Below, piece after piece: positions 22,151 through 32,634 of a stretch of 64,000 nt of DNA (positions are counted from its first letter, which is position 1; every line of letters begins with the position of its first letter). Origin of the DNA: Saccharum officinarum (taxonomy: Eukaryota > Streptophyta > Magnoliopsida > Poales > Poaceae); NCBI GenBank assembly GCA_020631735.1, contig CM036199.1:21679553-21743552 (forward strand), in the 5' to 3' direction. Under the pieces are notes generated by a model that was given only the letters and a program-made list of their open reading frames with translations, was not told the origin of the DNA and did not search any database. Position numbers and translations under genes: made by a program.

Positions 22151-23437
22151 TGAAAGCCCAAGTTTGGTTTTGGTAATTAATGACACCAAGTTGCTAATGT
22201 CATGTGTTAAGTGTTTTGAGTTAGGCATAAGCAACATATGTGATGAAGGTGTATGTGGCAAGGAGTGGTGGCCACAAGATCACAAAGAGATGGTGCATGG
22301 ATATGAAATGATGACCATGGTGGAGATGCACATAATATGATGGACATGATGCTCAAGTGAAAGAGAAGGAACTAAGAGCGCAAGGCAAAGGTATAACCAT
22401 AGGGTTTTTCTTTTGCCGGTCTAAGATGAGTAGAGAAGTGATTGACCGGGTTTAGGATACATAGCCGACTATCAAGAGGGGCAATCACGGTTTGCTCGGG
22501 TATCAAGTGCCACTAGATCAATGTTTTGAGTATATACATTAGAATCTAGTTGAGAGCTAACTTAACGCCTTGGAAAACGGTTGTGAAATGCTAACACACA
22601 TGCACATGGTGGTGTACACTTGGTGGTGTTAGCACTTTTGTGAAGGCGGTGATGTTTGAGCGGTAGAGAGGAGTTAGGGTTCCTCTCTCCCTCCCACCGA
22701 GCTTGCGAGGCGGGATTCGGTGCTTTTTGGGGAGGTGAAATGCCTATTTTCTACTGCGCCGGAAGTCGGAAAAGAAACAGAGGTGAACGGAGGTCACAGA
22801 GGTGACCGGACGCTGGACCGGACGCGGTCTCTGTATGACCGGACGTGTCCGGTCAGCGTTCAGCATTTGCGCATGTTTCAGTTTGATGTTCGCAATTGAA
22901 GATTGTTGGAGCCCTCACCAAGTGTTGTAAGGGGTTCTTGATCCTTCCCCGCGGGAGTTCGTAAATTGGATACTCTAGTGGAGCTCGTGGCTTGGAGAAT
23001 CCCCATCTTGTGTGCGGTTGTGCGGCGCTCGCCGAGGGCTCGACTGTTGATAGTCGATTAGCTCGCGAACCGACAAGTGGGTGTATCGCCACAACGGGGA
23101 GTACCTTGCCGGGAAGCAAGTGAACCTCGGGATAAATTCTTGTGTCATTCTCTTCCCGAGGATTTCTCTTGTGTGATTGATTGATTGGTACTTCTCATCT
23201 CTACACGGCGGTATAATCACTCGAAGCTCTTCTCTCGTATTACTTCTTATTTCTCGCTTGTAGTTGTTGTTGTGTTTAGTGGATAGTCTTGTACTATACT
23301 TGTGTAGGTGGCTTGCTTAATTAGTTAGAGCTAGTACTTTTGCTTCGCCACCTTTCGTACTAACTTGTGGTTAAGTAATTCTTATAGAAGTTTTAATTAA
23401 ACTATTCAGTCCCCCTCTAGCCTATTTGGACCTTACA
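22151..23437 (+). mobile_element. Sirevirus solo LTR nested in the copia element
   Basis: A 1287-bp LTR from TGAAAGCCCAAGTTTGG to GCCTATTTGGACCTTACA, flanked by a perfect 5-bp ATCTA duplication (22146-22150 and 23438-23442). Its ends match the Sirevirus 1 LTR ends. No primer-binding site, polypurine tract or coding region accompanies it, so the internal region was lost by LTR-LTR recombination. It has only a short palindromic cluster (about 22800-22856). It sits close to the host element's primer-binding site. Confidence 0.9.
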
Positions 23438-23455
23438 ATCTACACACAAAAACTT

Positions 23456-23468
23456 GGCTCCGATACCA
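23456..23468 (-). other. Primer-binding site of the decayed copia element
   Basis: GGCTCCGATACCA on the plus strand, one base inside the right LTR; complementary-strand TGGTATCGGAGCC matches the initiator Met-tRNA site. Confidence 0.9.
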
Positions 23469-23469
23469 T

Positions 23470-23951
23470 TGTTATGCATTAGGGATCACAGTGAGTAGAT
23501 CTGGCGGGTATAACACTTTGTCTATTTGGGATAAACATGAAGAACATCCAGGTGCACCATCAAGGTGCACGAATAAGGGAGATGGAGTAGAGAGACATAC
23601 CGTCGAAAAGGTGAGGTAGCATACCGTTGGGCTTGGACATGTCGTCGGGGTGGTGAGGTCGGCAACGGTGTAGGTAAAGCAGTGGAGTCTGGTGATGCAG
23701 TGGTGGTGCAGTGACGCCGGTAGTGGACTTCCCGTCGCTGTCAGCGCCCCTCTCGATCGGTCTAGGGTTTGGACAGTGGGGCTCTGGCGCCTGTGGTGAA
23801 CCTCTTTTCCCTGTGCCCTGGCCCCACCTCCTATTTATGGCGTTGTGCGACGGGGGCCCACCAGCCGTCTATGGGCTAGGCACCCCCGATCAGGGCGCAG
23901 GTCAAGGCCCTAGTTGGCCGTTGGGCCAGCTGGTGGAGATCAATTCCAACA
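23470..23951 (-). repeat. 5' LTR of the decayed copia element
   Basis: A 482-bp partner of 16720-17201, followed by the CCTGA target duplication at 23952-23956. Confidence 0.92.
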
Positions 23952-23956
23952 CCTGA

Positions 23957-24485
23957 AGCACTGAACATACGTACAAATCTCTGCATTTTATCTCCTAGCT
24001 CTCCCATCACATTAATCTTGTGTTGATTCTGACTTCCTGAGACATGCAAGTTCTCTCAATATATGTCTAAACACGCAAGCTTGTCAGTTCATCCGTTATT
24101 ACATCAATCTTCTTCTTGCATGCACATTTGGATGTCACTCTTGCCTTATATTGTATTGTCTGGAGCCTAGAAAGAACATCACAGGCTTCTTATAGGGTTG
24201 CAATTTGGAGCTAATCTTGTTTTGTCCAAACATATGCAATTTACTGAAATTGTTTCCCCTTGATTTTACCTCATGCTCCGCCACTGCCTGTCGTCTTCGT
24301 GCCCGACCACTACCTCCTTTCTCGTGGTTCACTTGCTTGTTAATTCATAGTTCATTTGCTTGCCAATTTCTCACTAATTTGATTTCTCAAAGTTCGTGGT
24401 TCACTTGTTTGTCAATTTAGAGTTTATTTGCTTGTCAATTTCTCATTAATTTGATTTGTGGACCATGATAGCATATATATATATA
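23957..24485. other. Intergenic, with a roughly 72-bp tandem duplication
   Basis: No gene seen. At 24321-24464 a unit beginning (C/T)TCGTGGTTCACTTG and ending CTAATTTGATTT is present twice in tandem, the second copy starting at about 24393. A TA microsatellite lies at 24471-24486, next to the large inverted repeat. Confidence 0.7.
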
Positions 24486-24660
24486 TACTTACTCTCTGTG
24501 TATTGTACCTATTTTACCCGACATCGATTTAAACAATAATGTTATGGCCTTATACAAATATTTAATATTCAAACCCATGAATTTAAAGTTGTTAATTCAA
24601 ATTTAAATGGTATTGTTCGTCACAACATTAAGTTCACGCAACATGAAGCATAGGAATGCA

Positions 24661-24855
24661 TTAATTCTCTTCTCCACTAAGATCACCTCCACTAGCCATA
24701 TTACCTCCACCCATTGCACCACTTGATCTACCAAAATTGTTGTTGAATACCATCATCAGTTGAGTTACAAGTTGAGCTCTCGTTTTCACCACATATAACA
24801 TGGAACTCTTATTGTGTGATGATTCCTTGCTAAGTTTGCAGCGAAGAAAGTCCAT
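24661..24855 (-). CDS. 64-codon ORF in the left arm of the inverted repeat
   Basis: A small ORF starting MDFLRCKLSKESS and ending in a Gly-rich tail (GAMGGGNMASGGDLSGEE). Its protein is identical to that of 25689-25883 in the other arm. I do not recognise the family. The start follows TTAGTTAACTA. It may be a fragment of a longer gene or chance; identity between arms reflects recent duplication rather than selection. Confidence 0.3.
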   Translation of the reverse strand: MDFLRCKLSKESSHNKSSMLYVVKTRAQLVTQLMMVFNNNFGRSSGAMGGGNMASGGDLSGEEN

Positions 24856-24988
24856 TAGTTAACTAATTAAGAGGATAACATAACCAAAGATATTTATGAG
24901 CATTTATGTAAGGAAAGAGAGAATTAAGAAGATGACATGCAAGGAAAGGAGATATATTCAAGAGAGAAAAGAAAAGTTATATCAGCTA

Positions 24989-25555
24989 CTCCCTCTGTCC
25001 TCTAATATAACATTCTAAACATTTTAACACAATTTAAGGGAATCTTCAAATAACACATGTACCCATAGATTAATACCAATTACTGTGTTTCTCCTAAAAT
25101 TATGTTTTTTTAATATTTTTTGCTATGATTTTGTGCTGATTAGGAGCAGAGCTTGACTGGGAGAGTCTACAAAGTGTAAATTCCCGTAATTTGACACTCC
25201 CATTGACCTCGTCGATGGATGGGAAATCCACAATCTTTATTCAACACTTGTGCACACCGCTTCAGGTTTCTAGCGCACAATTTCTAACTATGACTCTTTC
25301 AACCGATTAGTTTTCTTGCATTGTCTCTCCGTCCTGAAATATAGTGTATTGTGACTTCTAAAATTTGTATTGAAATATAGTGCATTCTACAGGCGTCAAT
25401 GCCTAGATTTGGCAAAGTTTATTAAAAATATTAAAAAACCATAATTTTAGGAGAAACACCTTAATTGGTATTAATCTATGGGTACATGCGTCATTTGAAG
25501 ATTCCCTTAAATTGTGTTAAAATGTTTAGAATGTTATATTAGAGGACAGAGGGAG
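24989..25555. mobile_element. Stowaway-like (Tc1/mariner) element at the core of the inverted repeat
   Basis: CTCCCTCTGTCCTCTAATAT at the left end and its reverse complement at the right end, each flanked by TA (24987-24988 and 25556-25557), as expected of Stowaway MITEs. The length of 567 bp is larger than usual. The unpaired middle has another Stowaway-like end (GTCTCTCCGTCCTGAAATAT near 25323), so two related elements may be nested. Confidence 0.75.
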
Positions 25556-25688
25556 TAGCTGATATAACTTTCCTTTTCTCTCTTGAATATATCTCCTTTC
25601 CTTGCATGTCATCTTCTTAATTCTCTCTTTCCTTACATAAATGCTCATAAATATCTTTGGTTATGTTATCCTCTTAATTAGTTAACTA

Positions 25689-25883
25689 ATGGACTTTCTT
25701 CGCTGCAAACTTAGCAAGGAATCATCACACAATAAGAGTTCCATGTTATATGTGGTGAAAACGAGAGCTCAACTTGTAACTCAACTGATGATGGTATTCA
25801 ACAACAATTTTGGTAGATCAAGTGGTGCAATGGGTGGAGGTAATATGGCTAGTGGAGGTGATCTTAGTGGAGAAGAGAATTAA
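25689..25883 (+). CDS. 64-codon ORF in the right arm of the inverted repeat
   Basis: Mirror copy of 24661-24855 with an identical predicted protein. No known domain seen. Weak evidence as a gene. Confidence 0.3.
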   Translation: MDFLRCKLSKESSHNKSSMLYVVKTRAQLVTQLMMVFNNNFGRSSGAMGGGNMASGGDLSGEEN

Positions 25884-26058
25884 TGCATTCCTATGCTTCA
25901 TGTTGTGTGAACTTAATGTTGTGACGAACAATACCATTTAAATTTGAATTAACAACTTTAAATTCATGGGTTTGAATATTAAATATTTGTATAAGGCCAT
26001 AACATTATTGTTTAAATCGATGTCGGGTAAAATAGGTAGAGTACACAGAGAGTAAGTA

Positions 26059-26928
26059 AGAAAAGAGCGAAAAAGAGAAAGTAAAAGACTTAATCTGGCT
26101 TATTACTAGACTTGCTCATAGTGGCAACCTCGTCGTGCAGTTTGATTATACCTTGGCACTAACCGTCTTTATCACCTTGCCTCACGTACCTTCCCTATCT
26201 GCCCTTTCTCTAGCTTGAAACAAACAATCTGATTAGCTTGCATTAGATCTATGCATCATAACCTAAGCTAACATAAACATATACAATGTTTTGTTGTTTG
26301 GTTGTTCTGCACAGGCAAGTTGTTTTGATAAAATTGTATTTGGTTGTTTACATTTTGTTGCACTTAGACACCTTCATTTTCTAGTTGAAGTATTATGTTT
26401 TTAGTAAAGATACAAGGATCGGAATATTTCATTTTTGTGTATGTATCGGCTTATGCAAACTTGCATCGCCTAATATTCCGTACGAAAAATCTATCGTACT
26501 AGCTAATGCAACTTGGGTTTTTTAGCACTGTCTAAGCCAGCATAAGAGCTTGTGCAATCGTGTAGGCAATAAAACACGACCAAACTACACTGTACAAGTT
26601 CCGATACAGCCATACAGGCTAATATATGCAATCAGTCAGATCCAAATAAATTGTATCCAAGTAGAACCTATAGCACACAGTGTACAGGCGAGGTACTAGA
26701 AATGAACCATGTACGCACCCCCGTTCCATGTACCCTGGGTGAAGGCTGTGATCCCAGACGCTCGGATGCAGCTCCTACTGCCATTGGCTTCTCGCACTCG
26801 CAACACCTATTAACCCTTGGCTCTACTAATTAAACGACAATTGGTCCATTGCCATGTTGATTGACGCTCTCTGGTCCTCCAGCGCACTAACGTAAAAATT
26901 GAGTAAAATGCACGCTGGGTTTTTAAAA
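26059..26928. other. Intergenic sequence without a supportable gene
   Basis: AT-rich sequence with only short ORFs lacking any recognisable motif. Nothing else noted. Confidence 0.6.
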
Positions 26929-28149
26929 TTTTAAAGTATTTCTATCTGGATCCTCGAACTAAAAAAACGACCATCTAAGCCCCTAATCTATTATTGTCGC
27001 ACACCAATGGTCCAGACCTGGCCACGCCAGCGCCAGCATCTGACGTGGTCATGCCACCTTGGCATCTGGATGATGGGGCCATGCCAACTTCTCAATGACC
27101 CCTCACCCCCATTCTCTTTCTCCCTCCCAAGTCCCCATACCTGCCACCTGCCAAGTCCGACGTGTGGGCGGAGCTGCTCCGCACCGGTGGCCTCGCGTGG
27201 GAGCCTCACCATGAGCGTGCCTCGCCGGCCATGGGAGTATAGGACCCGCCGCGGTTGTCGCTGGACGCGGCTCGAGGCGCTGTCCGCGCACGTGTGGAAG
27301 TGCAGCAGGTCGCCTGGGTCGCGCGTGCTGGGTTGCTGATGTGCTCCTTCACCGAGGGGTTGATCAGCCACCGCGCCGTTCTCGGGACCTCTCTCAGTGT
27401 CGAGAAGGCTTGCCCGAGTCACTTGAATGCTTCGGCAGCCGATCAGATACATCCAGCCATTATATGCACCGGATTGTGCACGCCTTCCAAGAACATGCTC
27501 TCGACACGTTCGCGTAAGGGTTCCCGGAGAACGAGAGCTCCGCTGACACGTTGAGGAGAAATGACTCTGCTGGCTGCGACGACGTCGTCGTCGTCTACGA
27601 GGACTCTGGCTGCGATGACGTCCAAGAAGATGCTTCTGAGTCTGAGCTCGCCGGGCATTCCAGGGAACTCCGTAGCCGACGCTGGCAGCAAGGTAAGGCC
27701 GATGAGTGATCCGAGCGAGAGCACCTCCAGGGCTCCAGTTGAAATAACGACCGCTCGAACCGTTCACGAGGGTGAGGGCGCCCGCGAGGTTGGACAGGCT
27801 CATCGCGTCGTCGCCGAGGCTGTCGTCTTTCTTCGGGTAGCTCGAGCGACTTGGCGAGGGCGGCGTCGAATTCGAACGGTTCGCTGCGCCTGAGGAACTC
27901 GCTGGCCTGCCTCACCTTGGTGTAGTTGTTCACACACGCAGCCACGCTGGGCCTGAGGAACTTGCTGGCCTCACGGGGGCGGGTTTTTTTTTTGAGAAGT
28001 TGGCATGGCCCTAGCATCCAGATGCCACTGTGGCATGGCCACGTGGCACTGGCGTGGCAGATTCTGGACCGTTCGTGTGCGACGACAATAGATTAGAGAT
28101 CTAAATGGTCGTTTTTTAGTACAAGGACCCAGATGAGAACGCCCCAAAA
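26929..28149. mobile_element. Mutator-like element with long terminal inverted repeats
   Basis: The left arm (about 26929-27095) and the right arm (about 27992-28149) are inverted copies with mostly transition differences, sharing CGACCAT, CTAATCTATT, GGCATCTGGATG and GCCATGCCAACTTCTCAA. The interior (27096-27991) is GC-rich, unlike its surroundings, and looks like captured gene sequence. The outer limits are blurred by decay, and I could not find a 9-bp target duplication, so the MULE label rests on TIR length and architecture. Confidence 0.7.
27096..27991 (-). pseudogene. Captured host gene fragment, unidentified
   Basis: On the minus strand a coding-like path can be followed through more than one frame: VNNYTKVRQASEFLRR...FDAALAKSLE near 27845-27950, then NLAGALTLVNGSSG near 27740-27800, then FPGMPGELRLRSIFLDV near 27615-27670. 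Codon composition is gene-like and the breaks are frameshifts and stops. I do not recognise the parent gene. No function is claimed. Confidence 0.4.
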
Positions 28150-29689
28150 GTACGATGGCTTGGTCTGTAGGTCGTATTGTCACAAGTCCGCATTGTCTTA
28201 AAAAAAGAAACAATCATAGCGTTATTAAGGCACTGTGTGATAGGGATTCCAGACAAACAGTTTAGTAGGAGGAACCAATTAGAGCCATTTTTCAGTAAAG
28301 AAAAAGGAGCCGGAACCATTTTGAACTCCTCAGAGCAGTGGGGAAAAGCCCTCCCGATTAAGGCCTAAATGGTACACACTAGAATGCAAGGGATATAGTA
28401 TTATACAGTAACATATATGCATAATACACCCAGGCATATACTTTATGCTTTGATTAAAAACAGTGGATTGTATGTTGTAAAAAAAGCATTAGTTTGTACA
28501 ACGAAAAGATGATTGGTCATAATAAGACCACAAATTGTCAAATTGACATCCAACTGCTCCGTTGCCCACTTAGTACTTTCACGTGGTATTCGTGGGCTCC
28601 AACATTTTATAAAAATGGCCTTTCATGGCCCAGAACTGTTCTTCAATGTGAACTGTGATTCATTCGTCAGTTTTTTTCTTTTTGATTGCCTCAACTTTCG
28701 AGTATAGCTTGCAGTATCTGAACCCATGCACCAACTCACATCACAGACACACACCCTAACACACTCACACCTCTAGTGCGCAAGCTAAACCTACAACCTA
28801 TATCTAAGACTAAGAGTACACGGCTGAAAGATATGATAGTGGTGGCTCATCCATGTGAGGCAACTGAAATTAATGGGGGAATAAATCCCCTAGGCGAGAC
28901 ACCCGAGCGAATATCAGCACTCGAACCCGGATGGGCAGCCTCATCGCTCGCTCAGCTTGACCAACCAAGCACCAGCTGGTTCTCGATTCATTCCTCAGTT
29001 GAGAAGGAAAGGTGCACCCATAGGCCCACAGATACGATGGCATGTAATAGTGCACGTTGACTAGCTACATTCATCAGTTCACAAGAGAAAGAGTATAGAA
29101 GGATATGCCTACTCTCAATAGTCAATACACGCTCGACAATTAATTTACAGTTTCGTTAACTCCAAATGACGACAAAACTTGGAGATGTCCACTTGGCCAA
29201 TTGGGCCGCAACGAATCAAACGTGACTTCAGGAGCCTCCTCACTTCATCATCCTTAATGAAACGGCAAATGAAAACGACGAGATCTTCGACAATGCAGCA
29301 AACAAACCGGCTCGTCCTTCTTCGATCATGACAAGCAACCGGTCAACTTCGACTGGAGGTACCTAGAGCGATGCAAGCAAGTGCTCAAAGAGTCAAAGTA
29401 AATTTTTTATAGCTCTTACTATGGTACCGATTACTTTTACGACATACTTTCTCTGTTTTAAATTGTAAGACATTCTAATCTTTGTAAAAGCTTATAATTT
29501 AAAATGGGGGGAATAAAAGGTTAAATTACCCTAAAGCATTATAAATTTCAAGAGAGAGAAATAATCGATAAAAAGAATAAAATAAAAGAAGATAATGATA
29601 TGTTATCTTGGTTAGCTCCTCCAGTCACGTGAAGTTGTCAGGAACCGGCGAAAAATAGTACTTAATTAGAATTGCTACAAAACAACTCG
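28150..29689. other. Intergenic with a small Stowaway-like remnant
   Basis: No gene seen. At about 29447-29513 CTTTCTCTGTTTTAAATTG and a near reverse complement (ATAATTTAAAATGGGGGGAA) face each other, like a shrunken Stowaway MITE. The rest is low-information sequence, some of it probably old transposon. Confidence 0.5.
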
Positions 29690-30036
29690 TTGTTTTGCCT
29701 CCCTCCCACATGCGATTTTCTATTGCCACCGCGCGACCCAGGACTATTCCGTCCGCCGCGCAACCCAGGCCGGTTGCCCCGCTCCCTAAGCCACTCGCCC
29801 TAGGCCGGCTGTGCCGCTCCCTTCGCCCGCTGCTCCCTCCGTCGTGCGCCCAGGCCTGCTCCCTCCGCCGCCCACCCTAGGTTGGCCGATGCTCCCTCTG
29901 CCGCCGCCCCATGGCCCGCTGCTGCACCCTCGCCGCCGACCCTAGGGCTGGCCACTGCTCCCTCCACCGCGCGGGACCTGCCTCATCCTGACGGCGCAGG
30001 CTCCGGTGCTGCCCCTGCCCCGGCTCCAGTGGCCCC
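29690..30036. other. GC-rich island interrupted by the solo LTR
   Basis: Pro/Ala/Arg-rich ORFs in all frames (CCGCC, GCCCC strings) without a motif. The sequence resumes at 31923 after the solo LTR (CCCCTTCTCCGTGGCCGG). It could be the 5' part of a lost gene or old transposon; I cannot decide. Confidence 0.4.
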
Positions 30037-30857
30037 TGAAAGGTCCTTGTTTGATTTTGGTAATTGAGTGACAACCTTAGGTGGACTAATTATGTTTATG
30101 TGAGATACACAGGAGATTAGTCCACAGGTACATGTGTGTAAGCAACTTATACCATGACGGTAAAGATGGCTAGGAGATGTTGCAATGCTTACACGTGTTG
30201 ATGAAGGAGCTCATTGCACATGAGATATGACATTGAGTCATGTGATTAAGGTGGAGAAGATCAAGACATGATTTGGCTCGACGGACCGGTTGCAAGTGTG
30301 AAGGGCAAGTCGGACGCTTCGAAGCAAGGGACTACGTGTGACGGTAAAGCTTGAGCAAGACTTGGCGTCGATGGACCGACGCAACGGTGAAGAGCAAGTG
30401 ACGTCAAGATCGATGAAACAATATGATCACGTGATGATATGAAGTGGGTCATATCATTGTTGATCGTGTTGGTGCATGTGTTGCATTGACATTGGAGGAG
30501 ATGGAATGGAAATGCAAAGGTATAACCTAGGACATTTCATTTCACCGGTCATAGGTGTGTAGAGAAGTTGATGACCAAGTTTAGGGTAGATGGCCATACT
30601 ATCAAAAGTGGCAAACTTGTTTGCATATCGGTCATCTAGTGCCACTCGAGTGATCTAATTTTGCACCGTTGCTAGGATCGAGTGGCGTGGCAAGTTGAGT
30701 GGTTAACTCCTTAAAAATGACTGTAAAAATATTAACACACTTATACATGAGGTGTACACTTGGTGGTGTTGGCACATTTGCAAAGAAAAAGAAGTTGGAG
30801 TTGAAGTGGATCAACTCGGTGAAGAAAAGGAGGCGAAAGGGGGTCACTGTGACTGAC

Positions 30858-31306
30858 CGGACGCTGGCCTCGGCTGGACCGGCGCGTCCGGTCAATGGTA
30901 GCTCTCGGGCGCGGTCTCGGTCAAGTGTCTGGACGCTGCACAGTAAAAGTGACCGGATGTGTAGGGCCTGCGTCCGGTCACAGGTGACGTACGCTGACAT
31001 AGGCGGTGCTGGAGTTGACGCGTGGGTGCAGAGCTAATCGGACACTGGCTTGTGTCTAGTCACGTACGGTCGGACGCGTCCGGTCACATTTCAGAGGCTC
31101 TAGGAGCTCTTTGTTGTTGATAGGACGCTACATGGCGCACGTCAGGTCGTCTCGGAGAGGTGCGTCCAATCGTGATTGAAGGCGCGTGGGCAAGTTAGCC
31201 GTTGGCGGCAACGACTAGTTCAAACTACTAGTGACACGTGGCATCGTTGGAGCGACCGAACGCAGGGACCGGCGCGTCTGGTCATTGTGACTTGCGCGTC
31301 CGGTCA
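30858..31306 (+). repeat. Palindromic CCGGAC/GTCCGG array in the second solo LTR
   Basis: Units such as GACCGGACGC, GGCGCGTCCGGTCA, GGACGCGTCCGGTCAC and GCGTCCGGTCACTGCG recur through 450 bp, more diverged than in Sirevirus 1. It lies directly upstream of the TATA box, as in the other LTRs. Confidence 0.75.
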
Positions 31307-31357
31307 CTGCGAGTTGTGCCCAGTGAAGAGGTACAACGACTCTTTTTGTGTGGTGAC

Positions 31358-31367
31358 TTATAAATAA
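31358..31367 (+). promoter_or_regulatory. TATA box in the second solo LTR
   Basis: TTATAAATAA about 50 bp past the last array unit, the same spacing as in the other Sirevirus LTRs here. It could still drive transcription rightward toward P450 copy 2 (inference). Confidence 0.55.
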
Positions 31368-31922
31368 CCCCTTGGTCGGCCTTTGGCCGGTTGCTGAGCA
31401 CACTAGAGCCTTGGTGGCGTATGTGGTAGTGCTTGGTAGCCCTCTAACTCGCTTGTGATTGATAGCGTTCATCCGATCGAGTGAGTGAGTGATTCTAGTG
31501 CAAGTGTATCATGAGGTTGCATCGAGTGGCACTAGGTGATCGTCTTGCAAGCCGGTGGGCTGGTTACTCTTGGAGGTTGCCACCTCCTAGACGGCTTTGT
31601 GGTGGCCTTCGTCGAAGCCCGTAAGAAGCTTGTGCGGCGCTCTGGAAAAAAGCTTTGTGAGGGGTACTGTGCTCACCCCGCGGGAGTCACGAAGAGCAAC
31701 TCTAGTTGAGCGTGTCATTGAGCTACCCTCACTTTCGGGGTAGGTTCTTGCGGTGCCCGACGTGCGGGCTTGGCAGGTGATGTCAATTAGCCGCCGAACC
31801 ACCAAGTGAGCGGTCGACATAACGGGAATATTTTTAATTTCACTTTGTTTCGGTTAGCCGGCGCGATTGAGTTTTAGAAAGGACTATTCACTCCTCCTCT
31901 AGTCCGCCATCTCGACCCTACA

Positions 31923-32634
31923 ACCCCTTCTCCGTGGCCGGTCACCGAGCAATTTGATATTTGTGAGGAATTTGTGAGCAATTTGATATTTGTGAACAAT
32001 TTGACATATGTTTCTCTGATATATGCAATCCATAGAAATAATTTATATTTTTTTCTGAAAATTTTGACATATATTTTTATGAGAATCCACGGAAATACCT
32101 AAGTTAAATCACTTCGTCCAATAAATTACATTGAATAAATTATTGTAAATATAGTAATAAGACGGTGTAAACATAGCTACCAGAGAGTGTAAGTGTATGG
32201 GAAAAATTTGATTGTTGGGATGAGTTAAAACAACTGGTTGCTGGCTAGATAGATTCTTATTAACATAGCCGACTTGTTAGGTTCCAACGCATGGTCTCTT
32301 CTGAATCTCTCTCCGATCCTTCATCTTTTTAATCTCTCTTTCCTTGCACGAATACACATAAATTTCATAATAGTTTATACTCTTGATTAATTTGCTTGTA
32401 TGATTGATAAACTGCTACTAGTTTTAGCAATAAGTGAGCTTGCAATTAGAGTCCCGTGCTATAGAGCTCGTTTGTATAGTAGTGAAGTCTACTCCTATAT
32501 CCTATATATTAGTAACCATCAAATGCCAAGGATTCCCCGGTTACAAAGGAGTATTATCATTCGTCCCTCCCCAGATCGAGGTTCAACAAACTGATCAGAG
32601 AGAGAGCAACTCCTAGTTATCATCGTCCTTTGTC
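31923..32634 (+). other. 5' flank of P450 copy 2
   Basis: AT-rich, no ORF of note. AATTTGATATTTGTGA is repeated near 31950-31998. A pyrimidine-rich stretch around 32300-32400 (AATCTCTCTTTCCTTGCA) resembles the segment upstream of the small ORFs in the inverted repeat at 25600-25640. No clear TATA box was assigned. Confidence 0.4.

Larger units (their letters stand above)
16720..23951 (-). mobile_element. Decayed Ty1/copia element with a nested Sirevirus solo LTR
   Basis: A 7.23 kb unit with 482-bp LTRs at both ends, a perfect CCTGA duplication (16715-16719 and 23952-23956), an initiator Met-tRNA primer site next to the right LTR and a polypurine tract (AAGGGGAGAA on the minus strand) next to the left LTR. 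It reads right to left. The interior is AT-rich with no long ORF; only an RT fragment at 18112-18294 is recognisable. The two LTRs are the same length and close in sequence, while the coding region is badly decayed, so it may have been mobilised as a non-autonomous copy (inference). Confidence 0.9.
24486..26058. repeat. Large near-perfect inverted repeat (hairpin locus)
   Basis: The arms are about 24486-25121 and 25423-26058, with no indel: paired positions always sum to 50544. I counted only a handful of mismatches over about 635 bp, so the arms are near 99 percent identical. A central segment of about 300 bp (25122-25422) is not paired. The inner parts of the arms are the ends of a Stowaway-like element; the outer 500 bp or so of each arm are flanking sequence duplicated in inverse order. 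A transcript through the locus would fold into a long hairpin and could feed small-RNA production (inference). The outer ends show no clear target duplication. Confidence 0.9.
30037..31922 (+). mobile_element. Second Sirevirus solo LTR
   Basis: Starts TGAAAGGTCCTTGTTTG and ends CCGCCATCTCGACCCTACA, 1886 bp. Flanks are GCCCC (30032-30036) and ACCCC (31923-31927), a 5-bp duplication with one difference. It holds a palindromic CCGGAC/GTCCGG array at about 30858-31306 followed by a TATA box at 31358-31367. Without internal region on either side it is a solo LTR. It sits about 0.7 kb upstream of P450 copy 2, in the same orientation. Confidence 0.8.

Noticed and set aside
24661..25883. Treating the two 64-codon ORFs as a conserved gene family
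   Set aside because: Identity is explained by the recent inverted duplication, not by selection.
29695..30074. Pro/Ala-rich ORFs before the second solo LTR
   Set aside because: Low complexity and no motif; strands mirror each other.
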